From: Tunturibacter psychrotolerans
Lineage (GTDB): Bacteria; Acidobacteriota; Terriglobia; Terriglobales; Acidobacteriaceae
Assembly (NCBI RefSeq): GCF_040359615.1
Contig: NZ_CP132942.1
Location: 1,240,001 to 1,304,000, forward strand
Direction: 5' to 3'
DNA: 64,000 nt
The position numbers were made by a program, and so were the translations under genes. The first letter of the stretch is position 1. Each line of letters opens with the position of its first letter. This document shows positions 38,914 to 48,318 of this stretch, piece after piece. Under the pieces are notes generated by a model. The model made no database searches and was not told the origin of the DNA. It saw only the letters and a list, made by a program, of their open reading frames with translations.

Positions 38914-40242
38914 TTGAAGCAGTCAGCGCTTGGGATACTGATAGCAGGAGAGTTAGACAAGATTGGGCCCGGCCTCCGCAAGATTGTGGGAAACCTGGGC
39001 TGGTTGATGGTCGACCGCGTCGTCCGCATGGGTACGGGCCTGTTCGTCGGGGTGTGGGTCGCACGGTATCTAGGCCCGGTGCAGTTTGGCAGCCTGAACT
39101 TCGCGTTGGCGTTCGTCGCTCTATTCGCGACGATGACGACGCTTGGGCTGGACGGCATTGTTATCCGCGAACTTCTGCACCATCCTGAGGATACCCACGA
39201 GATTCTCGGGACTTCGCTCGCGCTCCGGAGCGCCGGTAGTCTGATAGCAGTATGTCTGTCTATTGCTACTCTAAGGTTGATTCAACCCCACGACAGGGAA
39301 GCTCTGATTTTGGTGAGCATTATCTCTCTGACGTTGATCTTTCAGGCGTTCGACGCCATCGACTATCTCTTTCAGTCGCAGGTGCGCTCGAAGTTCACAG
39401 TGTGGGCGAAGAACGGTGCCTTCTTAGTCTTCGCTGTCATCCGTGTTTCGCTGATCAACATTAAAGCGCCCCTTTGGACGTTTGCCGCGGCCAATACCGG
39501 GGAGTTTGCGCTCGGAGCTGCCGGTCTGGTGCTCGGCTATCAGCTGTCGGGCGGCAGGATGATCTCTTGGAAAAGCAGCAAAAAGAGAGCGGTGCAGTTG
39601 CTTCAGCAAAGCTGGCCGGCGCTCTTTTCGGGAATGGCCATCATGGTATATATGCGTTTGGACATGGTGATGCTAAAGCTGATGCAGGGTGACTTTGCGG
39701 TCGGCCTATATTCCGCGGCTACTAAGGTATCGGAGGTCTGGTATTTCGTTCCTATGGCCATCGCGTCCTCCGTATCGCCTGCCATTATGAAAGCAAAGGA
39801 TGACCCGGAGCTTCTACATAGCCGGCTTCGCAAGTTGTTCTCGCTGATGACTCTTTTAGCCTGCGCCATTGGCTCCATCGTCGCACTCGCCTCGCACGTG
39901 ATCATCCGAACTCTGTATTCAAACGACTTCAGCGGAGCTGCTCCAGTATTGATGGTGCACATCTGGGCTTCCGTCTTTGTCTTCCTTGGGGTCGCGCAGT
40001 CCCCTTGGGATATAACCAAGAACCTTTTAACGCTCTCGCTTTATCGAACCGTCGCGGGTGCCGTGATCAATGTGCTGATGAACCTCTATTTGATACCGAA
40101 ATATTCTGCCATGGGAGCCGCAATCGCTACAGTCGTTTCATATGCGATCTCGGGGGTATTCGCTAATGTCTTCAGCGCTCGGACAAGACCGATCTTTTAT
40201 ATGCAGATGAAATCCTTCATTCCGGGACGATTCTGGGCCTAA
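38914..40242 (+). CDS. wzx: Wzx-type polysaccharide repeat-unit flippase
   Basis: This 442-residue inner-membrane protein of the MOP/PST superfamily carries lipid-linked repeat units across the membrane. About twelve hydrophobic segments are seen. The opening LGWLMVDRVVRMGTGLFVGVWVA and the segment YMRLDMVMLKLMQGD are typical of Wzx, as is the mid-protein VGLYSAATKVSEVWYFVP. The start is a TTG preceded by AAGGAA with good spacing. It is divergent from the neighbouring minus-strand operon and marks the right end of the cluster. Confidence 0.9.
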   Translation: MKQSALGILIAGELDKIGPGLRKIVGNLGWLMVDRVVRMGTGLFVGVWVARYLGPVQFGSLNFALAFVALFATMTTLGLDGIVIRELLHHPEDTHEILGTSLALRSAGSLIAVCLSIATLRLIQPHDREALILVSIISLTLIFQAFDAIDYLFQSQVRSKFTVWAKNGAFLVFAVIRVSLINIKAPLWTFAAANTGEFALGAAGLVLGYQLSGGRMISWKSSKKRAVQLLQQSWPALFSGMAIMVYMRLDMVMLKLMQGDFAVGLYSAATKVSEVWYFVPMAIASSVSPAIMKAKDDPELLHSRLRKLFSLMTLLACAIGSIVALASHVIIRTLYSNDFSGAAPVLMVHIWASVFVFLGVAQSPWDITKNLLTLSLYRTVAGAVINVLMNLYLIPKYSAMGAAIATVVSYAISGVFANVFSARTRPIFYMQMKSFIPGRFWA

Positions 40243-40563
40243 CCTCGGCTGTCGCTGCGCTCCACTCCGAAGATTGAACCCATAGGGCAAAGAGCATTTG
40301 CGCACCAATTGTTATCCGGGAATACAAGATCGGTTGAAATTCCGAATAAGCTTTTTCAAGGCGTCCGCTCCGTCCTCGCACTCATGGATGTCGTTGGACA
40401 AATGGGCGATTGCGCGTCATATAAGTCACCGAACTGTCGCATTGTCTTCGTATCCGGGATATTTATGTGAGACTTCGATGGCCAATACTCTTGTTGCTGT
40501 CGATAGGGTTGTAACCGAAACCTCCGCCCGCAGAGAAGTCGACTGAAGTAAGGCCAGTCGGCT

Positions 40564-40863
40564 TCAACAAGCGCTTCTGCATGTGGCCCTCCATGTTACT
40601 CCGGCATTGCTGCTGTCATTCGTCACGGAAGCTATCAGACCCATACTGGTGCTGACGTTGAGAGATGAAGGAGGCGGGTTAAGCAGAGATACTGTGATCT
40701 GGTTTGACGGCGGCGGGTTTGGACCCGAGCTGCTACCGCCGCTACAGGCCAATAAAGATAGGGTTAGTACTGAAGCGCCTAAGAGTTGGACCGCGGAACG
40801 GCTGCATGCGTTCGTGGGAACGGGTGTGAACGAGAGACCATGATCATTGCGAATCTTGATCAT
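40564..40863 (-). pseudogene. Truncated Ig-like-domain lipoprotein
   Basis: The 99-residue frame has a lipoprotein signal (LLGASVLTLSLLAC) and a serine/proline linker. It then has the first half of an acidobacterial Ig-like repeat (ITVSLLNPPPSSLNVS, SVTNDSSNAGVTW), ending within the repeat at a cysteine pair that is normally followed by a long chain of such domains. The stop at 40564 and the absence of any continuation in other frames show a gene cut short by deletion. It could still make a short lipoprotein. Confidence 0.65.
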
Positions 40864-41025
40864 CTGACCATCGAGAACGAGCCGGCGAGCAAAGATGTAG
40901 TTGGTCGCGAACGGTCTGCACTTGCCCGACTACCTGAAATCGACTTCCCGGCAATCAAACCCTCTTGGATTGTTCGAGAAAGATAGGGTCCAAAGCTCGT
41001 GTTTAATACGCCCTGGGGTTTCAAT

Positions 41026-41062
41026 ATGGGATCAATATCTAAAATACCTATTGCGATCCCAT
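41026..41062. promoter_or_regulatory. Inverted repeat upstream of padR, candidate operator
   Basis: ATGGGATC at 41026-41033 and GATCCCAT at 41055-41062 form a perfect 8-bp inverted repeat with a 21-base spacer. The right arm ends 45 bases before the padR start. PadR regulators usually repress their own operon, so this is a reasonable operator or promoter-overlapping site. Binding is inference. Confidence 0.45.
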
Positions 41063-41106
41063 ACGTAGCTATGTGAGTATGTATTGGATGGCAATAGGAG
41101 AGCGGC

Positions 41107-41448
41107 GTGGGCAGTAAGACGGACATTTGGCAAGGCACCTTGGCGTTGATGGCACTTAAGACTCTGGAATCAATGGGATCGCTTCATGGCTATGGCATCG
41201 CCCGGCGTATAGAGCAAACGAGCGGCGATCTTTTGTCGTTGAACTATGGAACTCTCTATCCTGCACTGCTGAAGTTGGAGCAGGAGGGAGCCATAGTCTC
41301 TGAATGGGGCGTATCGGAGAATAACCGACGGGCAAAGTTCTACAAGCTGAGTCGCTTCGGCAAGAAGCAGTTGGAGAGAGAAACCCAGGATTGGGAGCAG
41401 ACGACTGCGATCCTCGCGCGCTTTTTCGCTCCCAGGCAGGAGGCTTGA
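41107..41448 (+). CDS. PadR-family transcriptional regulator (acidobacterial type)
   Basis: This 113-residue protein has the PadR winged helix: TLALMALKTLESMGSLHGYGIA as the DNA-reading helices, GTLYPALLKLEQEGAI for the recognition helix, and the wing NNRRAKFYKLSRFGKKQL. Its C-terminal dimerisation helix is short, as in the acidobacterial group found beside ADOP permeases. The GTG start at 41107 matches the usual family N-terminus. Its stop overlaps the start of the permease (TGATG), so it almost certainly regulates that gene and itself. Confidence 0.92.
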   Translation: MGSKTDIWQGTLALMALKTLESMGSLHGYGIARRIEQTSGDLLSLNYGTLYPALLKLEQEGAIVSEWGVSENNRRAKFYKLSRFGKKQLERETQDWEQTTAILARFFAPRQEA

Positions 41449-44132
41449 TGCGAAGCTTGCGTGCGCTTTGGATTCGGATCTGCGGAACTTTCGGCAACAA
41501 ACGAGAAGCTATGGAGCTGGACGAGGAACTTGAAAGTCATCTCCTGATGCATATTGAAGACAACGTCCGTTCGGGGATGCCCGAAGCTGAGGCGCGACGA
41601 CATGCGTTGATTCACCTCGGCGGTCTGGAACAAACCAGAGAGGCCTATCGCGAGCGACAGGGGCTTCCTGGCCTGGAGACGTTGTGTCAGGACGTTCGGT
41701 TCGGACTCCGAATGCTACTGAAGAGTCGAGGATTTACTGTTGTGGCCGTGCTCACGCTAGGGCTTGGCATCGGTGCAAATACCGCTCTGTTTTCTGTCCT
41801 CAATGCAGTTCTTCTGAACCCGCTTCCTTATCCTCATGCGGAGGAGCTAATAACAGTTCATGCGGCTAAGCAGAACTTCAATGAAGGCTCAATCTCCTAT
41901 CTGAATTTTCGCGATTGGCAGCGGGATAACAAGGCTCTGGCTGCGCTCGCCGTCTCGCGAGGCACTGGATACATCCTGACTGGAACAGGGGCTTCGGAAG
42001 AGGTGCGAGGAGAACTCGTTTCTTCGGATTTTTTTCCTCTCCTTGGGGTGAAGCCTGTAGAGGGGCGGTTATTCGCCTCCCATGAGGATGAGATTGGCGA
42101 GGAGCCCGTAGCGATGATCAGCTCGGGGTTCTGGAAGCGGAAATTCGGAGCGCGACCCGATGTAATCGGAAAGCCTCTCACGCTCGATGGACACGACTAC
42201 ACGGTCGTCGGCGTGCTGCCTGCGACCTTCAATCTTGCGATCAGCAACTTTCGCGCGAGTGATATTTATGTGCCAATTGGTCAATTTCAAAATCCCGCTC
42301 TAAATGATCGTAGCGCGGGGTTGGGGATTCACGGTATCGCCCGACTCCGGCCTGGAGTGACGCTCAAGCAGGCACAGGCAGATATGGAAAGAGTCTCTCG
42401 AAATCTTGAGACGACGTTCCCGGCAGATGATCAAGGAATTCACGCCAGGCTCGTGCCGTTCAAGGAATCGTTGGTGCGCGATGCCCGTCCACTTCTGTTG
42501 GTGCTGATGGGTGCAGTCGGCTTTGTGCTTCTGATTGCGTGTATCAATGTTGCGAATTTGCTACTGGCGAGGGCGAATGCCCGCACGCAGGAGTTTGCAG
42601 TGCGGTCAGCTTTGGGAGCCAGTCGTGCTCGTTTGCTGCGGCAGTTGCTGACTGAAAGTCTGACTCTGTCTGTGCTCGGTGGCGTATTAGGCCTAACGTT
42701 GGCTGCGTTGGGAACGCGCATCATCGTCAAGATGTTGCCGCCGGACCTGCCGCGAGCGACTGGGATTCATATCGACTCGTTAGTACTTTGCTTCACCACC
42801 CTCATCTCGCTTGCGTCAGGAATCTTCTTCGGCTTTGCTCCCGCACTGAAAATGTTCAAGCGAGATGTCCAGAGCACCCTGAGATCGGGAGGCCGTAGCA
42901 TCGGCAGTGCGAACAATCGCACGCAGGATTCGTTGGTCGTCTTTCAGATGGCTTTGGCACTGGTCTTGTTGATCGGTGCGGGGTTGATGATTCGAAGCAT
43001 GGTCAAGCTATCGAACGTTGATCCGGGTTTCCACTCAAAAGGTGTACTGACGTTCGGTCTGGAAGCGCCTCCGGCGATGAGTGGCGCAGGCCCCGATGCG
43101 ATCAGAGCCTATCTACGCGAGGCGCAACGAAAAATCGCGATGGCTCCCGATATTGATGCGGTCTGCTTTTCATGGGCCGCCCTGCCGATGATGTCAGACG
43201 ACGAGCAATCATTCTGGCTCGACGGAGAACCTAAGCCCGGCAACCAAAATGCTATGCGATCGTCGATACGCTATCTGGTCGGAGCAGACTATCTGCGAGT
43301 CATGGGCATTCCACTGCTCAAGGGAAGATTCCTGTCGGAGACCGATGATGACCACGCGCCGCGAGTGATTGTGACCGATGAAGTATTTGCTAAGAAGTTC
43401 TTCGGCGATGCTGACCCGATTGGCAAACGTATCCATCTGGACCAGTTTGACGATGCAGCGATGGTCATAGGTGTCGTCGGGCATGTGAACCAATGGGGGC
43501 TTGATAATGACGCGGTTAATCCGTTGCGCGCTGAGACTTATCAATCTCTGATGCAGTTGCCGGAGCAACAGTTGAGTCTGGTCGCCTTTGGCATGGACGC
43601 GCTCGCTCGTTCAAAGTCTGGAGCTGTGCCGAGCTTCAAGAGTATCGAGAGTTCGGTAACTAAAATGAATCACGAGCAAGTAGTCTATAACCCCGAGGCG
43701 ATGGATGACGTTGTCTCGGAGACGCTCTCGTCTCGGCGTTTTGCCATGATACTGCTGGCCGTGTTTGCCTGCACCGCACTAGTTCTAGCCAGCATTGGAA
43801 TGTATGGCGTCATCTCTTATATCGTGGGGCAACGCGCCCGCGACATAGGGATACGGATGGCGTTGGGCGCGAACCGTGGAGAGGTGCTCAGGTGGGTGCT
43901 AAGGCGTGGCAGCAGGCTTGCGTTGATCGGTGCCGGCTGTGGGTTGTTAGCTGCGCTGGTTCTAAGTCAAGCAATCGCTGGCTCGTCGTTGGTCTATGGC
44001 GTGCGGGCCTATGATCCATGGACGTTCATTGGGGTGACTGCGTTGATGATGGCAGTCGCTCTATCCTCATGCTATCTTCCGGCGCGACGGGCAACACGCA
44101 TAGATCCGATGAAAGCGCTGCGTACAGAGTAA
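41448..44132 (+). CDS. ADOP-type ABC transporter permease (MacB/FtsX domains)
   Basis: This 894-residue inner-membrane protein belongs to the acidobacterial duplicated orphan permease family. The N-terminal cytoplasmic ADOP-specific helix region (ELDEELESHLLMHIEDN, then EAEARRHALIHLGG) precedes two MacB-periplasmic plus FtsX units. Their transmembrane blocks lie around 85-110, 345-440, 500-530, 760-790 and 820-890. The cytoplasmic FtsX signatures FAVRSALGASRARLLRQLL and IGIRMALGANRGEVLRWVL are both seen. The ATG overlaps the padR stop and AGGAGG precedes it. No ATPase gene is adjacent, in keeping with 'orphan'. It probably takes part in export or envelope stress. Confidence 0.93.
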   Translation: MRSLRALWIRICGTFGNKREAMELDEELESHLLMHIEDNVRSGMPEAEARRHALIHLGGLEQTREAYRERQGLPGLETLCQDVRFGLRMLLKSRGFTVVAVLTLGLGIGANTALFSVLNAVLLNPLPYPHAEELITVHAAKQNFNEGSISYLNFRDWQRDNKALAALAVSRGTGYILTGTGASEEVRGELVSSDFFPLLGVKPVEGRLFASHEDEIGEEPVAMISSGFWKRKFGARPDVIGKPLTLDGHDYTVVGVLPATFNLAISNFRASDIYVPIGQFQNPALNDRSAGLGIHGIARLRPGVTLKQAQADMERVSRNLETTFPADDQGIHARLVPFKESLVRDARPLLLVLMGAVGFVLLIACINVANLLLARANARTQEFAVRSALGASRARLLRQLLTESLTLSVLGGVLGLTLAALGTRIIVKMLPPDLPRATGIHIDSLVLCFTTLISLASGIFFGFAPALKMFKRDVQSTLRSGGRSIGSANNRTQDSLVVFQMALALVLLIGAGLMIRSMVKLSNVDPGFHSKGVLTFGLEAPPAMSGAGPDAIRAYLREAQRKIAMAPDIDAVCFSWAALPMMSDDEQSFWLDGEPKPGNQNAMRSSIRYLVGADYLRVMGIPLLKGRFLSETDDDHAPRVIVTDEVFAKKFFGDADPIGKRIHLDQFDDAAMVIGVVGHVNQWGLDNDAVNPLRAETYQSLMQLPEQQLSLVAFGMDALARSKSGAVPSFKSIESSVTKMNHEQVVYNPEAMDDVVSETLSSRRFAMILLAVFACTALVLASIGMYGVISYIVGQRARDIGIRMALGANRGEVLRWVLRRGSRLALIGAGCGLLAALVLSQAIAGSSLVYGVRAYDPWTFIGVTALMMAVALSSCYLPARRATRIDPMKALRTE

Positions 44133-44531
44133 CTATGACATCTTCCACTGGACACTATGAGCAACCGCCAGAAAGCCCCGGGCGCTACTGATCGCGCCTA
44201 ATTCCTGGGACACCGGTTAGCACTTGATTGAATTCGCGAACAAGTTCGCGAGAGTCTGGGGCTACAGCCGGTAAGGACTGCAGGTGTCTGCATTGTAAAT
44301 GCCCGGCTCGAGATTAGCGCGTGGTCGTTCCAAGCCATTGAATCTGAGGCGCGCGTCTCGCTGATTCCAAACTCATTTTGACCGATGTTCGTAGATCACG
44401 CAGCTCTGCCGCTGGCTAACCGCCCGGTGGGCTTCGGGTTTCCGTGTGCCTTTTGGCGCGATGACGCAGGCCGCAGGCACAGGTGTTGTGCTTCGGAAGG
44501 CCGGAAAAAGACATGAAAGCAAGGAGAGATT
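44133..44531. other. Intergenic region upstream of the siderophore-receptor pseudogene
   Basis: This 399-base region has no ORF with recognisable content. An intact-looking ribosome binding site, AAGGAGA at 44521-44527, lies directly before the ATG at 44532 of the decayed receptor. I do not see a convincing Fur box. Confidence 0.5.
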
Positions 44532-47149
44532 ATGAAGTGGACAAAGCATACCCGCAACGGTCTGAAGTCATAGGCGAGGAATAAAAAGGCGAGCGGCGGG
44601 GCGATGTTCCGGGGGACACGAGGATGGCTTGCTGCAGGCACTCTGGCAGCGTACGCCGTGGTGGGTAGCGGTAGACAGACTTTGGCAGCCGTGAAGGAGA
44701 CGGCGCTAACGGGAGCCTCCGGCGGGGATGCAACGCTTCCTCTCAAACGCTTCGACATCCCGGCAGGCCCACTGGATGCGGCCCTCAAGGCCTACGAGAA
44801 GACGACTGGTCTGACAGTAAATATAGTGCTGCCGTCTGGAACTGTTGCCGGATTCAACTCTAATGGGGTAACCGGGCTCTACCGTGAGGATGAGGCTTTG
44901 CGTCAGCTGCTCGATGGCACAGGGCTAAACTATCGCGTGGAAGACGCAACAACAATGGTAGTCGGGGTGCAGGCGAAGGACACTGTGTCCGTGGAGGCTC
45001 TGGCGATTGACTCAGTTTCGATGGCGAAGTTTACAGAGCCGCTGCTCGACACCCCGCAAAGTATCGATGTTGTTCCCCAGTTTGTATTGCAAGATCAAGG
45101 AGTGTCCACGCTGCGGGATGCGCTGCGAAACGTTCCAGGAATCAGCTTAGCGGCTGGTGAAGCAGGAGCACAGGGTGACAATCTGACAATCCGAGGCTTC
45201 ACGGCGCGCAACGACATCTTCCTGGATGGTATACGGGACTTCGGAAGCTACTACCGCGACTCGTTTAATTACGAACAGGTTGACGCACTTGAGGGACCGG
45301 CAGGAATCCAGTTCGGTCGCGGGTCGACAGGCGGAGTCATCAGCCAGGAGAGCAAGGTCCCGGAGATGAGGCAGTTTGTGAATGTACAGGCTCAGTTCGG
45401 CACAGAATTGACGCGAAGGATCACAGCAGACGTCAATGAGCCTGTGGATGATGTAGTGGGTGGAACAGCCTTCCGGACGAACATAATGGCGCAGGAAGGA
45501 GGCGTTGCAGGCCGTCCGAATGCGGAGATAAGGCGCTTTGGGATAGCTCCGTCAGTCTCGATCGGCCTGGATACCAAAACCCACGCGACCCTGAGTTATT
45601 TGCACCTCACCGAGAACGACACTCCGGACTACGGACTGCCATGGTTTAACAATTCGGTAGCGTCAGGATCGATCCGTCATAATTACTACGGATTTCCCGA
45701 AGAGAACTATCTGAAGACAAACGACGATATTATGACGCTGAGAGCCGATCACGAGTTCTCGCCGGAAGTGAATCTGCGTACGCTCGCCCGAGCGGCAAAT
45801 TATCCTCGTAGCGCGCAGATTACCGAACCGCAGATCTGCTCGAATGCCCCGGCAAGTGTGCGGGTGGCGGCATCGTAGCTAACCTGCCGACCTCTGCTGT
45901 AAATACTGCGCTCCCCTGTGCGTATACAGCCGGGACTGATCCCAGCACCATGGTCGCGAACCGGAACCAGATCCAGGTAAAGAGTGTGGAGGGTGATCTC
46001 TGGGATCAGACTGAGATAGTGGCTAGATTCAAAACCTTCGGCGTGAGGCACGCACCTGCAGCCGGAGTCGAAGGTGGCCAGGAGATTTCAAATCCGATCA
46101 GAACCAGTTACACAATTAGTAAGATCAACACGGTGCCCTCGGCGAATCTGTTGGACCCGAATGTAGATCAGCCATTCGGCTGGGACGGGTTATATCACTT
46201 CGATCGTTCACACCAAGTCGAGAGCGTTGGGCTCTACTTCGTGGACACCTTGAAGCTGGGCAGACTGTTTGAACTAAGCGGCGGCGTGCGTTGGGACCGC
46301 TTCGATACTGGATACAACCTCTACCAGCCGACTCCGCCGGCGGGAGGGACCGTAACCGCTCCAGTCGCTCCGATCAGCAGAATAGATGAGCAACCGACCT
46401 ATCGAGCAGCCCTGGTCTTCAAGCCTTCGAGCCATGGCAGCGTGTACTTCGACTATGGAACTAGCTTCAACCCGGCGGCAGAATCTTTGAGTTTGAGCAT
46501 CGGATTGGCAAATGGCTCAGCCGCACCCGAAGAGAATGAATCCTATGAAACGAGCGCCTGCTTCTGGAAGGATCGTGGTTCCGCACAGAGAAAGATAATG
46601 CACGAGAGACCGACCCGACGAACTCTAACAACATCGTGGCGGCTGGAAACCAGTTCGTGAAAGGAGTCCAATTCAGCGTAGTGGGACGCTTGCCGCAGGG
46701 AATGGACGTAGTTTCGGGCTACGCATACCTGGATAGTGACGTCATCTTTTCGAAGTTCTTTCCCGCGTCGGTGGGATATCAGCTGGCTAATGTGCCCAAG
46801 CAGACATTCAATCTCTTCGTGACACACCGGTTGGCCTGGCGGCTAAATGCAGGTCTGGGGGGAATTATGTGGCAAGCAGAACAGCGAGTTCGACCGTACC
46901 CTATGTACCGACAGGATACGCCGTGAATCCAAACGGACCAGGCTTCGTCGTGACGAGTGTGGCGATGAAACAGGTACCGGGTTATTGGGTGTTCAACGCG
47001 ATGGTCAAACGACCCTGACAGACAGACTGGAACTGCAGGCAAACGTATATAACGTGCTAAACCGCTACTACATCGATCTGCCGCATCCGAGCCACCTGGT
47101 TCCGGGAGCTGGTGCGAGCGCACTGATCGGTATGAACTTCCGGTTCTAA
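44532..47149 (+). pseudogene. Catecholate-siderophore TonB-dependent receptor (Fiu/PiuA-like), decayed
   Basis: The frames together encode an STN signalling domain (PLKRFDIPAGPLDAALKAYE), a plug domain (VLQDQGVSTLRDALRNVPGI, FQFGRGSTGG-like IQFGRGSTGGVI) and a TonB barrel ending GASALIGMNFRF. The original start is probably the ATG at 44532 with a strong ribosome binding site. Codon 14 is TAG, and a second ATG at 44604 opens the first surviving frame. Frame changes are seen near 45858 (one base), near 46550 (with loss of a short segment), near 46870 and near 47003. Homology resumes in another frame after each. The adjacent piuC supports identity as a Fiu/PiuA receptor for iron-catecholates. 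Confidence 0.9.
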
Positions 47150-47220
47150 CAAAGGACGTTTAGCGATTTTCCCGGCGTTTCGACCGGGCAAATCTTATTT
47201 GTAACCTTAGGAGTACTTTA

Positions 47221-47900
47221 ATGTTGATTACGATTGCAGATGTTCTAAGTGTGGTTGAAGTTGCAGAATCACGTGCACTGCTCGATCCGGCGCAATGGGT
47301 GGACGGCAAGGTCACCGCTGGCTGCCAAGCCCAAAGCGTAAAAGAGAATCTTCAATTGCCCGAGGGACATCCGGTGGCGGTGAAGCTGGGAGAGATGGTG
47401 CTGGCAGCACTAGCGCGGTCACCGTTGTTTATGACGGCTGCACTGCCGTTGCGTGTATTTCCACCGATGTTCAATCGTTACACAGGGGGCGGACACTTCG
47501 GAACGCATGTGGATACTGCGATCCGTGCCAACTCCAACACGGGACAGAGGATTAGAACAGACGTCTCCGCGACTCTATTTCTATCGGCCCCTGAGGAGTA
47601 TGAAGGCGGAGAACTATTGGTCGAAGATACCTATGGAATGCATAGTGTGAAGCTACCGGCTGGGCAGATGGTGTTGTATCCGGCGACAAGTCTGCATCGA
47701 GTGAATCCGGTTACGCGGGCGCACGGGTGGCTTCATTCTTCTGGATACAAAGCATAATTCGCAACGATGCGGATCGCACCTTACTGTACGACCTGGATAC
47801 AACAATCCAGCGGCTGGCTAAAGAGGCTCCCGAAAATACTGCTGGAATCCAGTTGACTGGGGTATATCACAACCTGCTGCGGCGCTGGGCGGAGATGTAA
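47221..47900 (+). pseudogene. piuC: PiuC-type Fe(II)/2-oxoglutarate dioxygenase, frameshifted
   Basis: The first 165 residues match PKHD-type hydroxylases: [21 protein letters not shown] with the metal-binding His-x-Asp, [21 protein letters not shown], the [12 protein letters not shown] metal His, and the start of VTRGARVAS. Near 47718 one G is missing from the codon row, so the frame ends at 47757. The remaining 60 residues ([20 protein letters not shown] to LLRRWAEM) are intact in the next frame to the TAA at 47898. The lost tail normally packs against the core. PiuC is linked to siderophore receptors, and here the neighbouring receptor is also broken. Confidence 0.9.
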
Positions 47901-47935
47901 GAGCATGTCAGACGCTTGCTTCGATCAAAGGATTC

Positions 47936-48097
47936 TTAGTACGAACAGTTCCATCCCAGGATGCTCTGCACCGCGGACAGCCTTCCAGGGCCGGCCGTGA
48001 GCCCAACCCACGCTTGGCTCGCTTCTATTGCGCCCGGAATATCGATGGAGAAGGTCTTCGTCACCCTCGCCTGGGTGACCGTATCCATCAGCTTTAA
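47936..48097 (-). pseudogene. L-type (legume-like) lectin domain tail
   Basis: About 50 residues match the C-terminal strands of bacterial L-type lectin domains: DTVTQARVTKTFSIDIP, then AWVGLTAGPGRLSAVQSILGW (family pattern YVGFTGGTGGLTATQ-I-SW), ending at a TAA. No N-terminal part or signal peptide can be found upstream in any frame up to the GMC oxidoreductase gene, so this is a 3' fragment. Intact lectin domains of this kind are secreted carbohydrate-binding proteins. Confidence 0.55.
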
Positions 48098-48318
48098 AGC
48101 TGGCGCGACCCCGTCATTCTCCACCCAACGCCCCAAGATCGGACACTTGACCGCACGTACTCTCGATCTTTGCCCGGTTATGTGTGCCGATAACCCGTTC
48201 TGCGGACAACTCCTGTTAGGGGATCATCACTGCTCTAAATTTGGTTGGCCGCGTCAGCGCATTTTTATTCTTACAAATTACCGCTTCTCTGCGGGAAATC
48301 TTTATCAACGTGTCCCTG

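Larger units (their letters stand above)
40243..41106. other. Intergenic region with a lipoprotein remnant
   Basis: This 864-base region separates wzx from padR. It holds only the truncated minus-strand lipoprotein described separately (40564-40863) and the inverted repeat before padR. The stretch 40243-40563 has no ORF with recognisable content. One minus-strand stretch around 40460-40560 reads like outer-membrane strand sequence (SAGGGFGYNP), but it is too short to assign. Confidence 0.5.
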
